Shown here: piece after piece, positions 39,837 through 45,742 of the stretch
Layout: every line of letters starts with the position of its first letter
Numbering within the stretch: the stretch's first letter is position 1
Source of the DNA: CAZHMB01 sp964533515
GTDB lineage: Archaea; Nanobdellota; Nanobdellia; Pacearchaeales; GW2011-AR1
Length of the DNA stretch: 45,742 nucleotides
Assembly: GCA_964533515.1 (NCBI GenBank)
Contig: CAZHMB010000003.1
Span: 1-45,742 of the forward strand
Reading direction: 5' to 3'
Made by a program: the position numbers and the translations under genes
The notes under the pieces: generated by a model
Seen by the model: only the letters and a program-made list of their open reading frames with translations
What the model was told of the DNA's origin: nothing
The model's database searches: none

Positions 39837-40052
39837 TTATTTATCGCTCCTTCTAAATGTAATTTTTTTAGGAATCACCCCAAGTTTAGAGCCATGTTCA
39901 TGAGTTAAAAAATAAACTTGCATAATACGTCTTCGATCTTCCTTTAAATCCCCTGTTGTTCTTTTACGCAACACCCCAGGAAGTTCCCCCCCATCTGCAT
40001 AGGGCTGATAATCATGTCTTTCTTCAGACCCCGATGAATCACTTTCACCCAT
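39837..40052 (-). CDS. Small hydrophilic hypothetical protein, last gene of the nine-gene operon
   Basis: 71 residues: MGESDSSGSEERHDYQPYAD, GGELPGVLRKRTTGDLKEDR, RRIMQVYFLTHEHGSKLGVI PKKITFRRSDK. GGGGAGG lies 9 bases before the ATG. It starts 2 bases after the TrmB-type gene and ends 2 bases from the convergent cca stop. No domain recognised. Confidence 0.6.
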   Translation of the reverse strand: MGESDSSGSEERHDYQPYADGGELPGVLRKRTTGDLKEDRRRIMQVYFLTHEHGSKLGVIPKKITFRRSDK

Positions 40053-40054
40053 CC

Positions 40055-40879
40055 TTATTTCCTCCCCTTTACCTTTTTATCTTTTTTGGCTTTCTCAGCA
40101 TCTGCAACTTTCATTGCTCCTTCAAACATGTCGGCAAAAGCTGTCGAGAAAAAATCTGAATTCAACCAAACAGCAATATCATCGTTGTCCGCGTCTTTCG
40201 CTAAGTAGAATAAAATTTCCCTTCGATCTATGATAAAAAACTTTGCTTTGATTTCTGTTTTCTTCGCTTTAACTCCAAGTCTCTCGCCTATTCTTTGAAC
40301 CATTTCTTCCTCGCCATTAAGGACAACAACAACTTTCATTCCCGCTTTTTGCAATCTGTCAATTGTTTCTTTAAACAAACTTACTCTTCGATTTATGTCC
40401 TCAACGTGCGTACAGATTATAACTTCCTTTTGCGCATTTTCCAAAATTTCTCTAAGATAATGCGAAATGTTCGACTTTCCTTTCAGCGAAGCTGAAACAT
40501 CTTCTCTCTTCACAGGCTCAATTCCACCCTTATACAATTTATCAAGTTGAACAAACTCATCAGACTCTTTAATCTTCGAAAGTCTCTCAACTCTATCATG
40601 CGCATCCTTCTGAGCATTCCGTTTCATCTTCTCAATTATTGTCTCAGGTTTAAGTCCAAGATATTTCACTGGCTTACCAAGTTTGATTATTGCAAATCCT
40701 CTTTTCTCAAGAGATTCAAGAACATCATAAGTTCTAGACCTCGGAACTCCAGAAATGCTCGCAACCTCACCAGCTGATGCAACTCCTTTAGACAATAAAG
40801 CTAACCAAACCTTCGTCTCATAAATATTAAGATTGAAATAATCTTTTACTCTTTCAATTAATTCTTTTTGTACTATCAT
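40055..40879 (-). CDS. TrmB-family transcriptional regulator
   Basis: 274 residues. N-terminal winged helix (NLNIYETKVWLALLSKGVAS AGEVASISGVPRSRTYDVLE SLEKRGF, about 15-62), a linker helix, then a PLD-like TrmB effector domain (about 130-255: EVIICTHVEDINRRVSLFKE, KVVVVLNGEEEMVQ, IKAKFFIIDRREILFYLAKD). The tail is basic (KAKKDKKVKGRK). Encoded eighth in the minus-strand operon, with a 4-base overlap with the upstream gene, so it may regulate that operon. TrmB domains in known members sense sugars; the ligand here is unknown. Confidence 0.88.
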   Translation of the reverse strand: MIVQKELIERVKDYFNLNIYETKVWLALLSKGVASAGEVASISGVPRSRTYDVLESLEKRGFAIIKLGKPVKYLGLKPETIIEKMKRNAQKDAHDRVERLSKIKESDEFVQLDKLYKGGIEPVKREDVSASLKGKSNISHYLREILENAQKEVIICTHVEDINRRVSLFKETIDRLQKAGMKVVVVLNGEEEMVQRIGERLGVKAKKTEIKAKFFIIDRREILFYLAKDADNDDIAVWLNSDFFSTAFADMFEGAMKVADAEKAKKDKKVKGRK

Positions 40880-41187
40880 TGTGTTGCTCCTTCAGCTTTT
40901 AACTTTCTTAATCGTTTTTCCTTTTTCATCCTTTCTGAAATTCTCTTATTAACTTGGTAAGCCATAATAGCAGCAACAGGAATAGCTACAGCATACCCCA
41001 ATACTGTAAAAAGGGCACTAGTCATCTCCCGAGAAGTAATTTCCTTTGTTCTTTCCCAATCATGTCTTAACACTTCCGCCTGACCATACTCTTTAACATT
41101 TCTTATCCCATCTCGAAAATCATAAGGATATTTATACATTGTAATTCTTTTTCTCCCAACATCTTGTCTTCCTTCTTTTTCTGTCAT
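40876..41187 (-). CDS. Single-pass small membrane protein
   Basis: 103 residues. A hydrophilic N-terminal 50 residues (KYPYDFRDGIRNVKEYGQAE), one membrane helix at about 58-79 (ALFTVLGYAVAIPVAAIMAY), and a basic C-terminal tail (RISERMKKEKRLRKLKAEGA), probably cytoplasmic. It starts one base after the preceding stop (TAA-A-ATG) and overlaps the TrmB-type gene. No family recognised; positions in the operon suggest a shared membrane complex. Confidence 0.65.
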   Translation of the reverse strand: MTEKEGRQDVGRKRITMYKYPYDFRDGIRNVKEYGQAEVLRHDWERTKEITSREMTSALFTVLGYAVAIPVAAIMAYQVNKRISERMKKEKRLRKLKAEGATQ

Positions 41188-41188
41188 T

Positions 41189-41404
41189 TTAATCTCGACC
41201 CCCCATTTCTATGACACTATCTCCTTCATAAACAACATCTCCAGAAGGTTTTGCATAAAATTCTGAAGTTAAAAAAGAGACAACTTTCCCGGTTTTAATA
41301 TCCCTGAAATCAGTTCTATTTTTATTTGTAGTAGGTCCTCTTAAAAAATATTCTTTCCCCCCCATTCTAGGGCAGCTTATCCTTATTCCTTCTTCTCCCG
41401 TCAT
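41189..41404 (-). CDS. Small hypothetical protein, 71 aa
   Basis: MTGEEGIRISCPRMGGKEYF, LRGPTTNKNRTDFRDIKTGK, VVSFLTSEFYAKPSGDVVYE, GDSVIEMGGRD. Beta-rich, soluble, no signal peptide, one cysteine. The ending EMGGRD shares its DNA with the next gene's ribosome-binding site (GGGGGGTCGAGATTAAAATG), as at two other junctions in the operon. It starts one base after the preceding stop. Function unknown. Confidence 0.62.
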   Translation of the reverse strand: MTGEEGIRISCPRMGGKEYFLRGPTTNKNRTDFRDIKTGKVVSFLTSEFYAKPSGDVVYEGDSVIEMGGRD

Positions 41405-41405
41405 T

Positions 41406-41935
41406 TTATTTCTGACCCCCAGTAATAATTAATCCATATTTCTCTTTTACTTCTCTTTGATCAAGATTTAACTCAGAAGTTAGATATCTTAATTTTGCTG
41501 CAGTGCTAGCTTGCAAATTTTCTTGCTCTTTCACAGATCTACGATTTAATCTTGCTAATTCTGCTTCTGCTGCGGATAAAGCAAGAACGAAATCTCCCTC
41601 TAAACCCCTAAGACGCCTTCCATTAATATCATAAACTGCCGGAACTGGATTTGAAACAAAATAATTAGTAGCCCCACCATTAGTTACAACTTTGAACTCA
41701 TTAGTTCCATCTCCATCTCGATCCACTCCAGAGATATACTTTGCTCTCGCGCTGGCTTTTCCCTCACTCTTTCCAACCTCAAGACCTTGATCATACCCAT
41801 GATTAATCATAGCTGTTAGCCCTGCCCCCCCCCCCCCAATATTACTAAACCCCCAAGAACACCGGTCACAATCCGACTAGCGATTCCTGAGGCATTGTTT
41901 CTCCCATCTAATACTTGTGAAGCTTTATTTCTCAT
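41406..41935 (-). pseudogene. Membrane-anchored DGTN-type protein split at a 13-G tract
   Basis: ATG 41935 gives MRNKASQVLDGRNNASGIAS, RIVTGVLGGLVILGGGG and then goes off frame (QG-stop) at a run of 13 G on the coding strand (41825-41837). With 14 or 11 G it continues AGLTAMINHGYDQGLEVGKS, EGKASARAKYISGVDRDGDG, TNEFKVVTNGGATNYFVS... to the stop at 41406, about 176 residues. The tract encodes Gly inside the only membrane helix. The extracytoplasmic part has a D-x-D-x-D-G-T-N loop, as in its paralogue at 42481. Either phase-variable or a base-calling slip; without correction a start at ATG 41810 gives 134 residues with no anchor. Confidence 0.72.
41825..41837 (-). repeat. 13-base poly-G (coding strand) homopolymer
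   Basis: Thirteen consecutive C on the plus strand, G on the coding strand. The longest homopolymer I noticed in the window and very unlike the AT-rich surroundings. It falls exactly where the reading frame of the 41406-41935 gene is lost. Confidence 0.85.
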
Positions 41936-41936
41936 T

Positions 41937-42296
41937 TTATTTTAACCCCATTGTCTGTTTTCTTGATCCGTCTATTCCCTCTGGATTTATAAGAGTATAT
42001 CTTGGAGAATTGTCTTGTTCACGCGAGCAGGTTAAACCTTCTCCCAAATAGTTTGTTCCTGAAAATAAATAAGAATTTGTTTCTCCTTCTCTTACGACAA
42101 CATATTCTGTTCCTGCACCTCTGCTCATCTGAACATTTCTCAAAAATACTTGTTCTGCTTTTTCTCCTTCAGATCTAACTCCAGCCCCAGATTCTCTAGG
42201 ACTTTTAAAATGGGATATGCCAAACAGAGTAGCCACCATAGCCAATGCGAATATTGTATTATTTCTTGATATCTTTCTTTCATTTTCTTTTGTCAT
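41937..42296 (-). CDS. Membrane-anchored paralogue of the operon (119 aa)
   Basis: From ATG 42296 (the longer start at 42344 lies inside the upstream gene). MTKENERKISRNNTIFALAM, VATLFGISHF gives an N-terminal membrane anchor (about 14-29). The outside part has GAGTEYVVVREGETNSYLFS GTNYLGEGLTCSREQD, matching DGTNEFKVVTNGGATNYFVS of the 41406 gene: G-T-(E/N)...V...G.TN-Y-x-(F/V)-S. One cysteine. Preceded by GGGGGTCGAGAATAAAATG. Function unknown. Confidence 0.68.
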   Translation of the reverse strand: MTKENERKISRNNTIFALAMVATLFGISHFKSPRESGAGVRSEGEKAEQVFLRNVQMSRGAGTEYVVVREGETNSYLFSGTNYLGEGLTCSREQDNSPRYTLINPEGIDGSRKQTMGLK

Positions 42297-42297
42297 T

Positions 42298-42471
42298 TTA
42301 TTCTCGACCCCCTTTAACTTTTCCAACACTTGCATCAGCACCAAGATATCTCTCTAAAGTATCATCAGAACCCGTATCTCCAACAGTTCTTTCACCTGCA
42401 CAATCATATTCCGTTTTACCTACAGCTTTTCTTATTCCTTCCACTATTTCCTTAGATTTATCTTTATCCAT
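42298..42471 (-). CDS. Small acidic/basic protein, 57 aa
   Basis: Read directly from the minus strand: MDKDKSKEIVEGIRKAVGKT, EYDCAGERTVGDTGSDDTLE, RYLGADASVGKVKGGRE. A weak AAGGA lies 6 bases before the ATG, 9 bases after the preceding stop. One cysteine, no membrane segment. The ending KGGRE is imposed by the ribosome-binding site of the following gene. Coding is supported by its exact fit between flanking genes. Confidence 0.6.
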   Translation of the reverse strand: MDKDKSKEIVEGIRKAVGKTEYDCAGERTVGDTGSDDTLERYLGADASVGKVKGGRE

Positions 42472-42480
42472 TTAAAATCC

Positions 42481-42963
42481 TTAATGACTAAAAAGCTCCT
42501 CAGCTCTTCCTCTAGCTTTTTCATATTTAATTGCTGAACCAGATTTATTCCCTACTGATTGACCTTCCAATCTCGCCACATCATTAGAACGAGCTTCGCC
42601 TAAAGGCAAATATTCTCTCTGGTCAGGAACCAGCTGTCCCCACGTCAAATCTGCAACAGATCTTTCTCCCCTATAAACAAAAGTCTTCACATCACCGTTT
42701 CCTTGTAAAAAAGATACATCATTTGTTCCATCTTGATCAACATCGTATAATCCAAAATCTACAACTCTAGAACCTTCGGTTCCGTCCTTAAACCCTTTTC
42801 TATAACTCTTCCTACTATTGTTTTCTCCTATTGCAATAGTAAACAAACAACTAATTAATCCAATTGCAGCCGTAAGAACACTAATTCCCTTCTGTCTTCT
42901 AAGAAGAGATGCTGTTGGCGCTTCTTCTCCTTTCACTGTTTTTTCAGGTTTATCTTGTGTCAT
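42481..42963 (-). CDS. Membrane-anchored DGTN-type protein, 160 aa
   Basis: From ATG 42963; the longer frame to 43038 is inside the upstream gene. Basic and polar first 25 residues, one membrane helix at about 28-46 (ISVLTAAIGLISCLFTIAIG), then SYRKGFKDGTEGSRVVDFGL YDVDQDGTNDVSFLQGNGDV, where D-x-D-x-D-G-T-N-D looks like a Ca-binding loop. The Y-x-x-G-x-x-x-G spacer after the helix and the loop are shared with the 41406 gene (YDQGLEVGKSEG...GVDRDGDGTNEF). C-terminal helix. Junctions with neighbours are TAA-A-ATG upstream and 9 bases downstream. Confidence 0.7.
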   Translation of the reverse strand: MTQDKPEKTVKGEEAPTASLLRRQKGISVLTAAIGLISCLFTIAIGENNSRKSYRKGFKDGTEGSRVVDFGLYDVDQDGTNDVSFLQGNGDVKTFVYRGERSVADLTWGQLVPDQREYLPLGEARSNDVARLEGQSVGNKSGSAIKYEKARGRAEELFSH

Positions 42964-42964
42964 T

Positions 42965-43192
42965 TTATTTACAACCTCTCCCTTGACTATTATCTCGACA
43001 ACGACCAATCCAACCATCATCAAAAGATTGCGGACCAAGTTGTCCAGGATTTAAAAGAACGCAATGATACTCCTCACAAGGACCAACCATCCCCTCTTCA
43101 GCAACTCTCTTAAGATGTTCAAAACTATCCCTTGATGTTGGGCCACCACCATCTGGATTAAATTCTTGATTGTATAAATCATCTTGTGTCAT
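42965..43192 (-). CDS. First gene of the nine-gene operon, 75 aa hypothetical
   Basis: From ATG 43192: MTQDDLYNQEFNPDGGGPTS, RDSFEHLKRVAEEGMVGPCE, EYHCVLLNPGQLGPQSFDDG, WIGRCRDNSQGRGCK. Four cysteines (PCEEYHC and RCRDNSQGRGC) could form a metal site or disulfides. No membrane segment. It lies closest to the promoter: a TATA-like CTTTATAAAATT region is present between 43192 and the divergent gene at 43307. GGGAGAGG at its end serves the next start. Confidence 0.65.
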   Translation of the reverse strand: MTQDDLYNQEFNPDGGGPTSRDSFEHLKRVAEEGMVGPCEEYHCVLLNPGQLGPQSFDDGWIGRCRDNSQGRGCK

Positions 43193-43306
43193 TTTAACTA
43201 CTAAACGATAAAAAATATTCTTTATAAATCTTTCGATTATGTCGCAACTTATCAAAGGTAACAAAAGGGTAAGCTTTATAAAATGTAAAAATGGTTAAAA
43301 AGTACA

Positions 43307-43702
43307 ATGAAAAAATCAACCGTTGGTTTCGCCAATACAAAACGAGAAGAAGATTTTTACCAAGATCATATTGGAGAATGGGTAAATCTTTTTCCAAAAG
43401 ATAAGGATGCGCTAGCAACTTCGGGAGTTATAACAAGATATTCTAGATCAGACCACTCTGTAATTCTCAATCCTTTTCTGGGTATACATTACTCTTCAGA
43501 CGGAGGTGCTGAATGGCAAATTCTAAGGAAAGCTACTGCAGTTGATCTGCACACTGTCGGAAGGCCTGAAGAAACAGATGAAGGAAACGCCGAGGGAAGA
43601 GCTATAAATTACAACAAACAATTAAGAATAAATCGCTTAGAGAGAAATGCAAAACTAGAAAAACTAGAAGCAGAAGCCAAAAAAGATTCACCTTCTCAAT
43701 AA
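43307..43702 (+). CDS. Hypothetical protein, 131 aa
   Basis: DFYQDHIGEWVNLFPKDKDA LATSGVITRYSRSDHSVILN PFLGIHYSSDGGAEWQILRK (about 16-75) reads as a small beta barrel (SH3/Sm-like) with S-G-V-I and N-P-F-L-G-I strands. The C-terminal 45 residues are helical and charged. A TATA-like GCTTTATAAAAT lies about 30 bases upstream, divergent from the nine-gene operon. I recall similar proteins in DPANN genomes without a named function. Confidence 0.68.
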   Translation: MKKSTVGFANTKREEDFYQDHIGEWVNLFPKDKDALATSGVITRYSRSDHSVILNPFLGIHYSSDGGAEWQILRKATAVDLHTVGRPEETDEGNAEGRAINYNKQLRINRLERNAKLEKLEAEAKKDSPSQ

Positions 43703-43709
43703 ACTTTAT

Positions 43710-44708
43710 CTATCCAAAAGCCAACTTCCAAAGAATCCCAAGAATTATGGAAACAAAAATTCCAGTGGTAACAAAGGGCATGGCTGGATAACTTTCATTC
43801 TTCTTTTTCTTTGATTCGAAAAACAGATAGATTAAAGCGGATGTGGCCCCAAGCAGAACTAACAGCGAGGGTATCAAACCTAAAATCCTATAGACAACCC
43901 CCATCGAGATTACTGAGAAGACAATATCGCCACCCCCAAGAACAGCAATATTAACATTCAACTTGTTTTTCTTAATAACATTCGCCGGAATAACCTTCTT
44001 ATCTTTATATTTCAAACGAAGCGCTTTAATCTTTTCTTTAACTTTTCTTGAAGCATAAGGAACCAAGAAACCTCCAAAAACGCCAACAGACTCAATCTGA
44101 TATGAAGCCATTTTCTGCATAATACCCGTATGCCAAACCGCCCACATATCATAAGCCGAAATCAATATCAAAATAACAACAAGCGAATAAATATTCAACA
44201 ATGGAACAAAGATTAACGCTATTCCCGGATAGATAAACAATTCAGTTAAATTATGAACAAGCATATTTCTTTTAAAGATTTTCCAAATTCCAAAAACCAA
44301 AGCAATTCCTAGAGGAATTATAATTCTCCAAAAGTTCTGGAAATCAAAAAAGAATTTTTGAAAAGCATACAAACTCAAGAACAAAGCAAAAGTTGCAACA
44401 ATAAAAAACCAACCCCTGAGAAAAAAGTCGGCTTTAATTTTATTCAAAACTAAGATCAAGACTATTGCAATAATAAAAGCGAAAATCAAATTGAAAATCA
44501 TAGCAGCAGCGCCCCCGGCATCTTCAATATCTGGAGATTCAATAAACATAAAATCAGGATTCATTGATTCCACAACACTTCCGTTCACAATTTCAGAAAC
44601 ATGCAACGGATCAATAGAAATAACAAACAACCCGATTAACAATGTCAAAATAAACATCCCAAGAATAATTGAATAAACTTTTACTTTCTTATCCATCTCT
44701 TTTTTCAT
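43710..44708 (-). CDS. Presenilin-type (A22) intramembrane aspartyl protease
   Basis: 332 residues, about nine membrane helices. Catalytic aspartates: YD in LISAYDMWAVW (about 186) and GGGD in VLGGGDIVFSVISMG (about 258; the family GxGD), followed by the PAMPF motif (about 308, equivalent to PAL). This fits archaeal PSH-type signal peptide peptidases that cut transmembrane segments. The region between aspartates holds a basic loop (YASRKVKEKIKALRLKYKDK). Its stop faces the small gene at 43307-43702. Second intramembrane protease in the window. Confidence 0.9.
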   Translation of the reverse strand: MKKEMDKKVKVYSIILGMFILTLLIGLFVISIDPLHVSEIVNGSVVESMNPDFMFIESPDIEDAGGAAAMIFNLIFAFIIAIVLILVLNKIKADFFLRGWFFIVATFALFLSLYAFQKFFFDFQNFWRIIIPLGIALVFGIWKIFKRNMLVHNLTELFIYPGIALIFVPLLNIYSLVVILILISAYDMWAVWHTGIMQKMASYQIESVGVFGGFLVPYASRKVKEKIKALRLKYKDKKVIPANVIKKNKLNVNIAVLGGGDIVFSVISMGVVYRILGLIPSLLVLLGATSALIYLFFESKKKKNESYPAMPFVTTGIFVSIILGILWKLAFG

Positions 44709-44796
44709 AAGCCAAAAAGAAGATTAGAGTTTATAAGATTATCTTTAAGAAATAAAAACAAAAGTTTTAAAAACAAGGATTTGATAACCAACTTAA

Positions 44797-44827
44797 GAGG
44801 TGGATAAACCTCCCAAGAATTCTTGGG
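44797..44827 (+). promoter_or_regulatory. Tandem palindromes in the leader of the receiver-like gene
   Basis: GAGGT-GGATAA-ACCTC (44797-44812) is joined to a perfect 16-bp palindrome CCCAAGAATTCTTGGG (44812-44827). They lie between a TATA-like GTTTTAAAAAC (44764-44774) and the ATG at 44837, so they should be in the transcript leader. They could be a protein-binding operator or RNA hairpins controlling translation. Confidence 0.45.
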
Positions 44828-44836
44828 TATAATAAG

Positions 44837-45222
44837 ATGGAAAAGATATTATGGCTCGAAGCTGAAACAGGATGTTGTTCTGGGATAAAAATGGTTTTAG
44901 AAAGAGAAGGGGGGGGGTTGTTAAGATCGCCCAAAATGTAGAAACCGCACTCAATTGTTTAGACACTTCAAGATATGGGTTTGTTATCGCTGAACCTTAT
45001 CATAGTTGTGTTGAGAAAATTCCAGAACGAATGGCCCTGATTCAATCCTTTCTAGAAAAGGCAACTGCAAAATCCCCAACAATGTTATTAACTTCTCTTA
45101 ATGAGGAATGGCTTGCAGATTATGGTTTGGAAAAAGGGGCACATTATCATCATTATATGCAAAAGCCAACCCCCTCAGAGAAAATTATCTCAAGAATAGG
45201 CCAAATACTTTCAGGACAATAA
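44837..45222 (+). pseudogene. Response-regulator receiver-like gene broken at a 9-G tract
   Basis: ATG 44837 gives MEKILWLEAETGCCSGIKMV, LEREG, then runs off frame at nine G (44909-44917) and stops soon after. With 10 or 7 G it continues VVKIAQNVETALNCLDTSRY, GFVIAEPYHSCVEKIPERMA, ...PTMLLTSLNEEWLADYGLEK, GAHYHHYMQKPTPSEKIISR IGQILSGQ. The pattern (V..A.N.E.AL..L....Y.FVI.E...MLLTS......A...G....Y..KP...) resembles a CheY-like receiver ending in the K-P motif. The usual phospho-Asp (position of E in IAEPY) is Glu, so phosphorylation is doubtful. Total about 128 residues after correction. Confidence 0.65.
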
Positions 45223-45260
45223 TTCCAGAATTTTTCCCATTAATCTTCTGTTAATTTTTC

Positions 45261-45320
45261 CCATTAATTTTTTGTTTTAAGCGTAGCATTCTGACAGAGT
45301 CGAATGCGGAGCGTCTTAAA
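45261..45320 (+). repeat. Dispersed hairpin element, copy C
   Basis: CCATTAATTT box (45261-45270), then AAGCGTA, stem GCATTC (45286-45291), loop TGACAGAGTC, stem GAATGC (45302-45307), then GGAGCGTCTTAAAA. The loop differs from copy A at one position only (TGACAAAGTC). A 16-base direct repeat AATTTTTCCCATTAAT occurs twice just upstream (45228-45243 and 45252-45267). Intergenic, 47 bases before the last gene. Confidence 0.6.
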
Positions 45321-45366
45321 ACTAAATCACAATAATCTTTAAAAACAAGAATCGCCAAATAAAAAC

Positions 45367-45735
45367 ATGGCATCAGAAGATCCAACTCAAGAAAGACCAA
45401 CAATCTATTTAAGAGTTTACAGGCCCGATTCAATGCAACCCTATGAGATTTGTACAAATGAAGCGGGAGAAGATATTTTAGAGGGTATAGGTATGGGAAG
45501 GGTCTCAATTCTCCCAAATAGTTGCGATGATAATCTAACAGTTGTATTAGCGAAAAAGAGCCTTAAATTAGAAGCAATTCTTGGATCTATAGCTGAAGAT
45601 CGTCAAGATATAACTCAAAAAGTGTATGATTATGCAGTTCAATTTGCAAGAAGACAGGCCGAATCAATGCCAGATCCATTTGAATTTGTTAATGAAGTTA
45701 AGGAACCTGTTAAAATTAAATTAAGAAGTCTGTAA
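45367..45735 (+). CDS. Hypothetical protein, 122 aa
   Basis: Soluble alpha/beta: RPTIYLRVYRPDSMQPYEIC TNEAGEDILEGIGMGRVSIL opens with beta strands, then VVLAKKSLKLEAILGSIAED RQDITQKVYDYAVQFARRQA is helical. Two cysteines, no signal peptide. A TATA-like CTTTAAAAACAAG lies about 30 bases before the ATG. It ends 7 bases from the window edge. Family not recognised. Confidence 0.66.
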   Translation: MASEDPTQERPTIYLRVYRPDSMQPYEICTNEAGEDILEGIGMGRVSILPNSCDDNLTVVLAKKSLKLEAILGSIAEDRQDITQKVYDYAVQFARRQAESMPDPFEFVNEVKEPVKIKLRSL

Positions 45736-45742
45736 ATTTTTT

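Noticed and set aside
45228..45267. CRISPR-like direct repeats (AATTTTTCCCATTAAT twice)
   Set aside because: Only two copies 24 bases apart, AT-rich, no spacer series and no cas genes in the window.

Overview
The window is AT-rich archaeal DNA carrying densely packed, mostly short genes. TBP, TFE, MCM, a thermosome, aIF1A, aIF2-beta, deoxyhypusine synthase, an archaeal CCA-adding enzyme and an intron-containing tRNA-Tyr with C1-G72 fix the domain as Archaea. Many genes have a TATA-like box 25-30 bases before the start codon, as expected for leaderless transcripts. Many tiny unrecognised proteins, a bacterial-type alanyl-tRNA synthetase without its C-terminal domain, and a run of family types seen in DPANN genomes suggest a Pacearchaeota/Woesearchaeota-like lineage (inference; no rRNA is present to confirm it).

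Layout. 1-4,600: tail of a membrane protein, tRNA-Tyr, two small proteins, a RelE-like toxin facing a RelB-like small gene, an exported single-pass protein, a hypothetical and a CBS/zinc-ribbon protein. 4,700-12,050: thermosome; an unrecognised three-gene minus-strand operon diverging from a TrmB-type regulator across a 10-bp inverted repeat; a radical SAM/SPASM enzyme; MazG-like protein; EamA transporter. 12,100-17,500: information processing (TBP, MCM, RPA-like protein, phosphoesterase, GatC-like). 17,600-23,700: deoxyhypusine synthase, membrane genes (DUF378, SpoIIM-like, methyltransferase, rhomboid), TFE with a long lysine tail, a coiled-coil pair. 23,735-24,433: one gene bounded by a perfect 18-bp inverted repeat. 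24,500-31,730: AlaRS and two small Cys-rich genes; an overlapping pair encoding a CxxC protein and a probable PD-(D/E)XK nuclease; a translation cluster (aIF2-beta, DUF5679, DUF424, aIF1A) ending in a truncated dph2. 31,795-33,400: a redox module (membrane winged-helix protein, thioredoxin-like protein, CcdA-like protein) behind a duplicated operator. 33,400-39,840: small genes including a PC4-like protein, a secreted metalloprotease, the GTPase/DUF2073/DUF2072 group and CCA transferase. 39,837-43,192: a nine-gene minus-strand operon of small, mostly membrane-anchored or hydrophilic proteins plus a TrmB-type regulator. 43,300-45,742: hypotheticals, a presenilin-type protease and a receiver-like gene broken at a G tract.

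Most notable: the nine-gene operon with repeated ribosome-binding/stop/start junctions and a 13-G tract that splits one gene; a three-copy dispersed hairpin element with compensatory stem changes; the inverted-repeat-bounded gene; the CxxC/nuclease pair; and the duplicated operator beside the dph2 remnant. Four genes are broken, each by the apparent loss of one base in or near a homopolymer. This fits either slipped-strand (phase) variation or systematic sequencing undercalls, and the sequence alone cannot decide.
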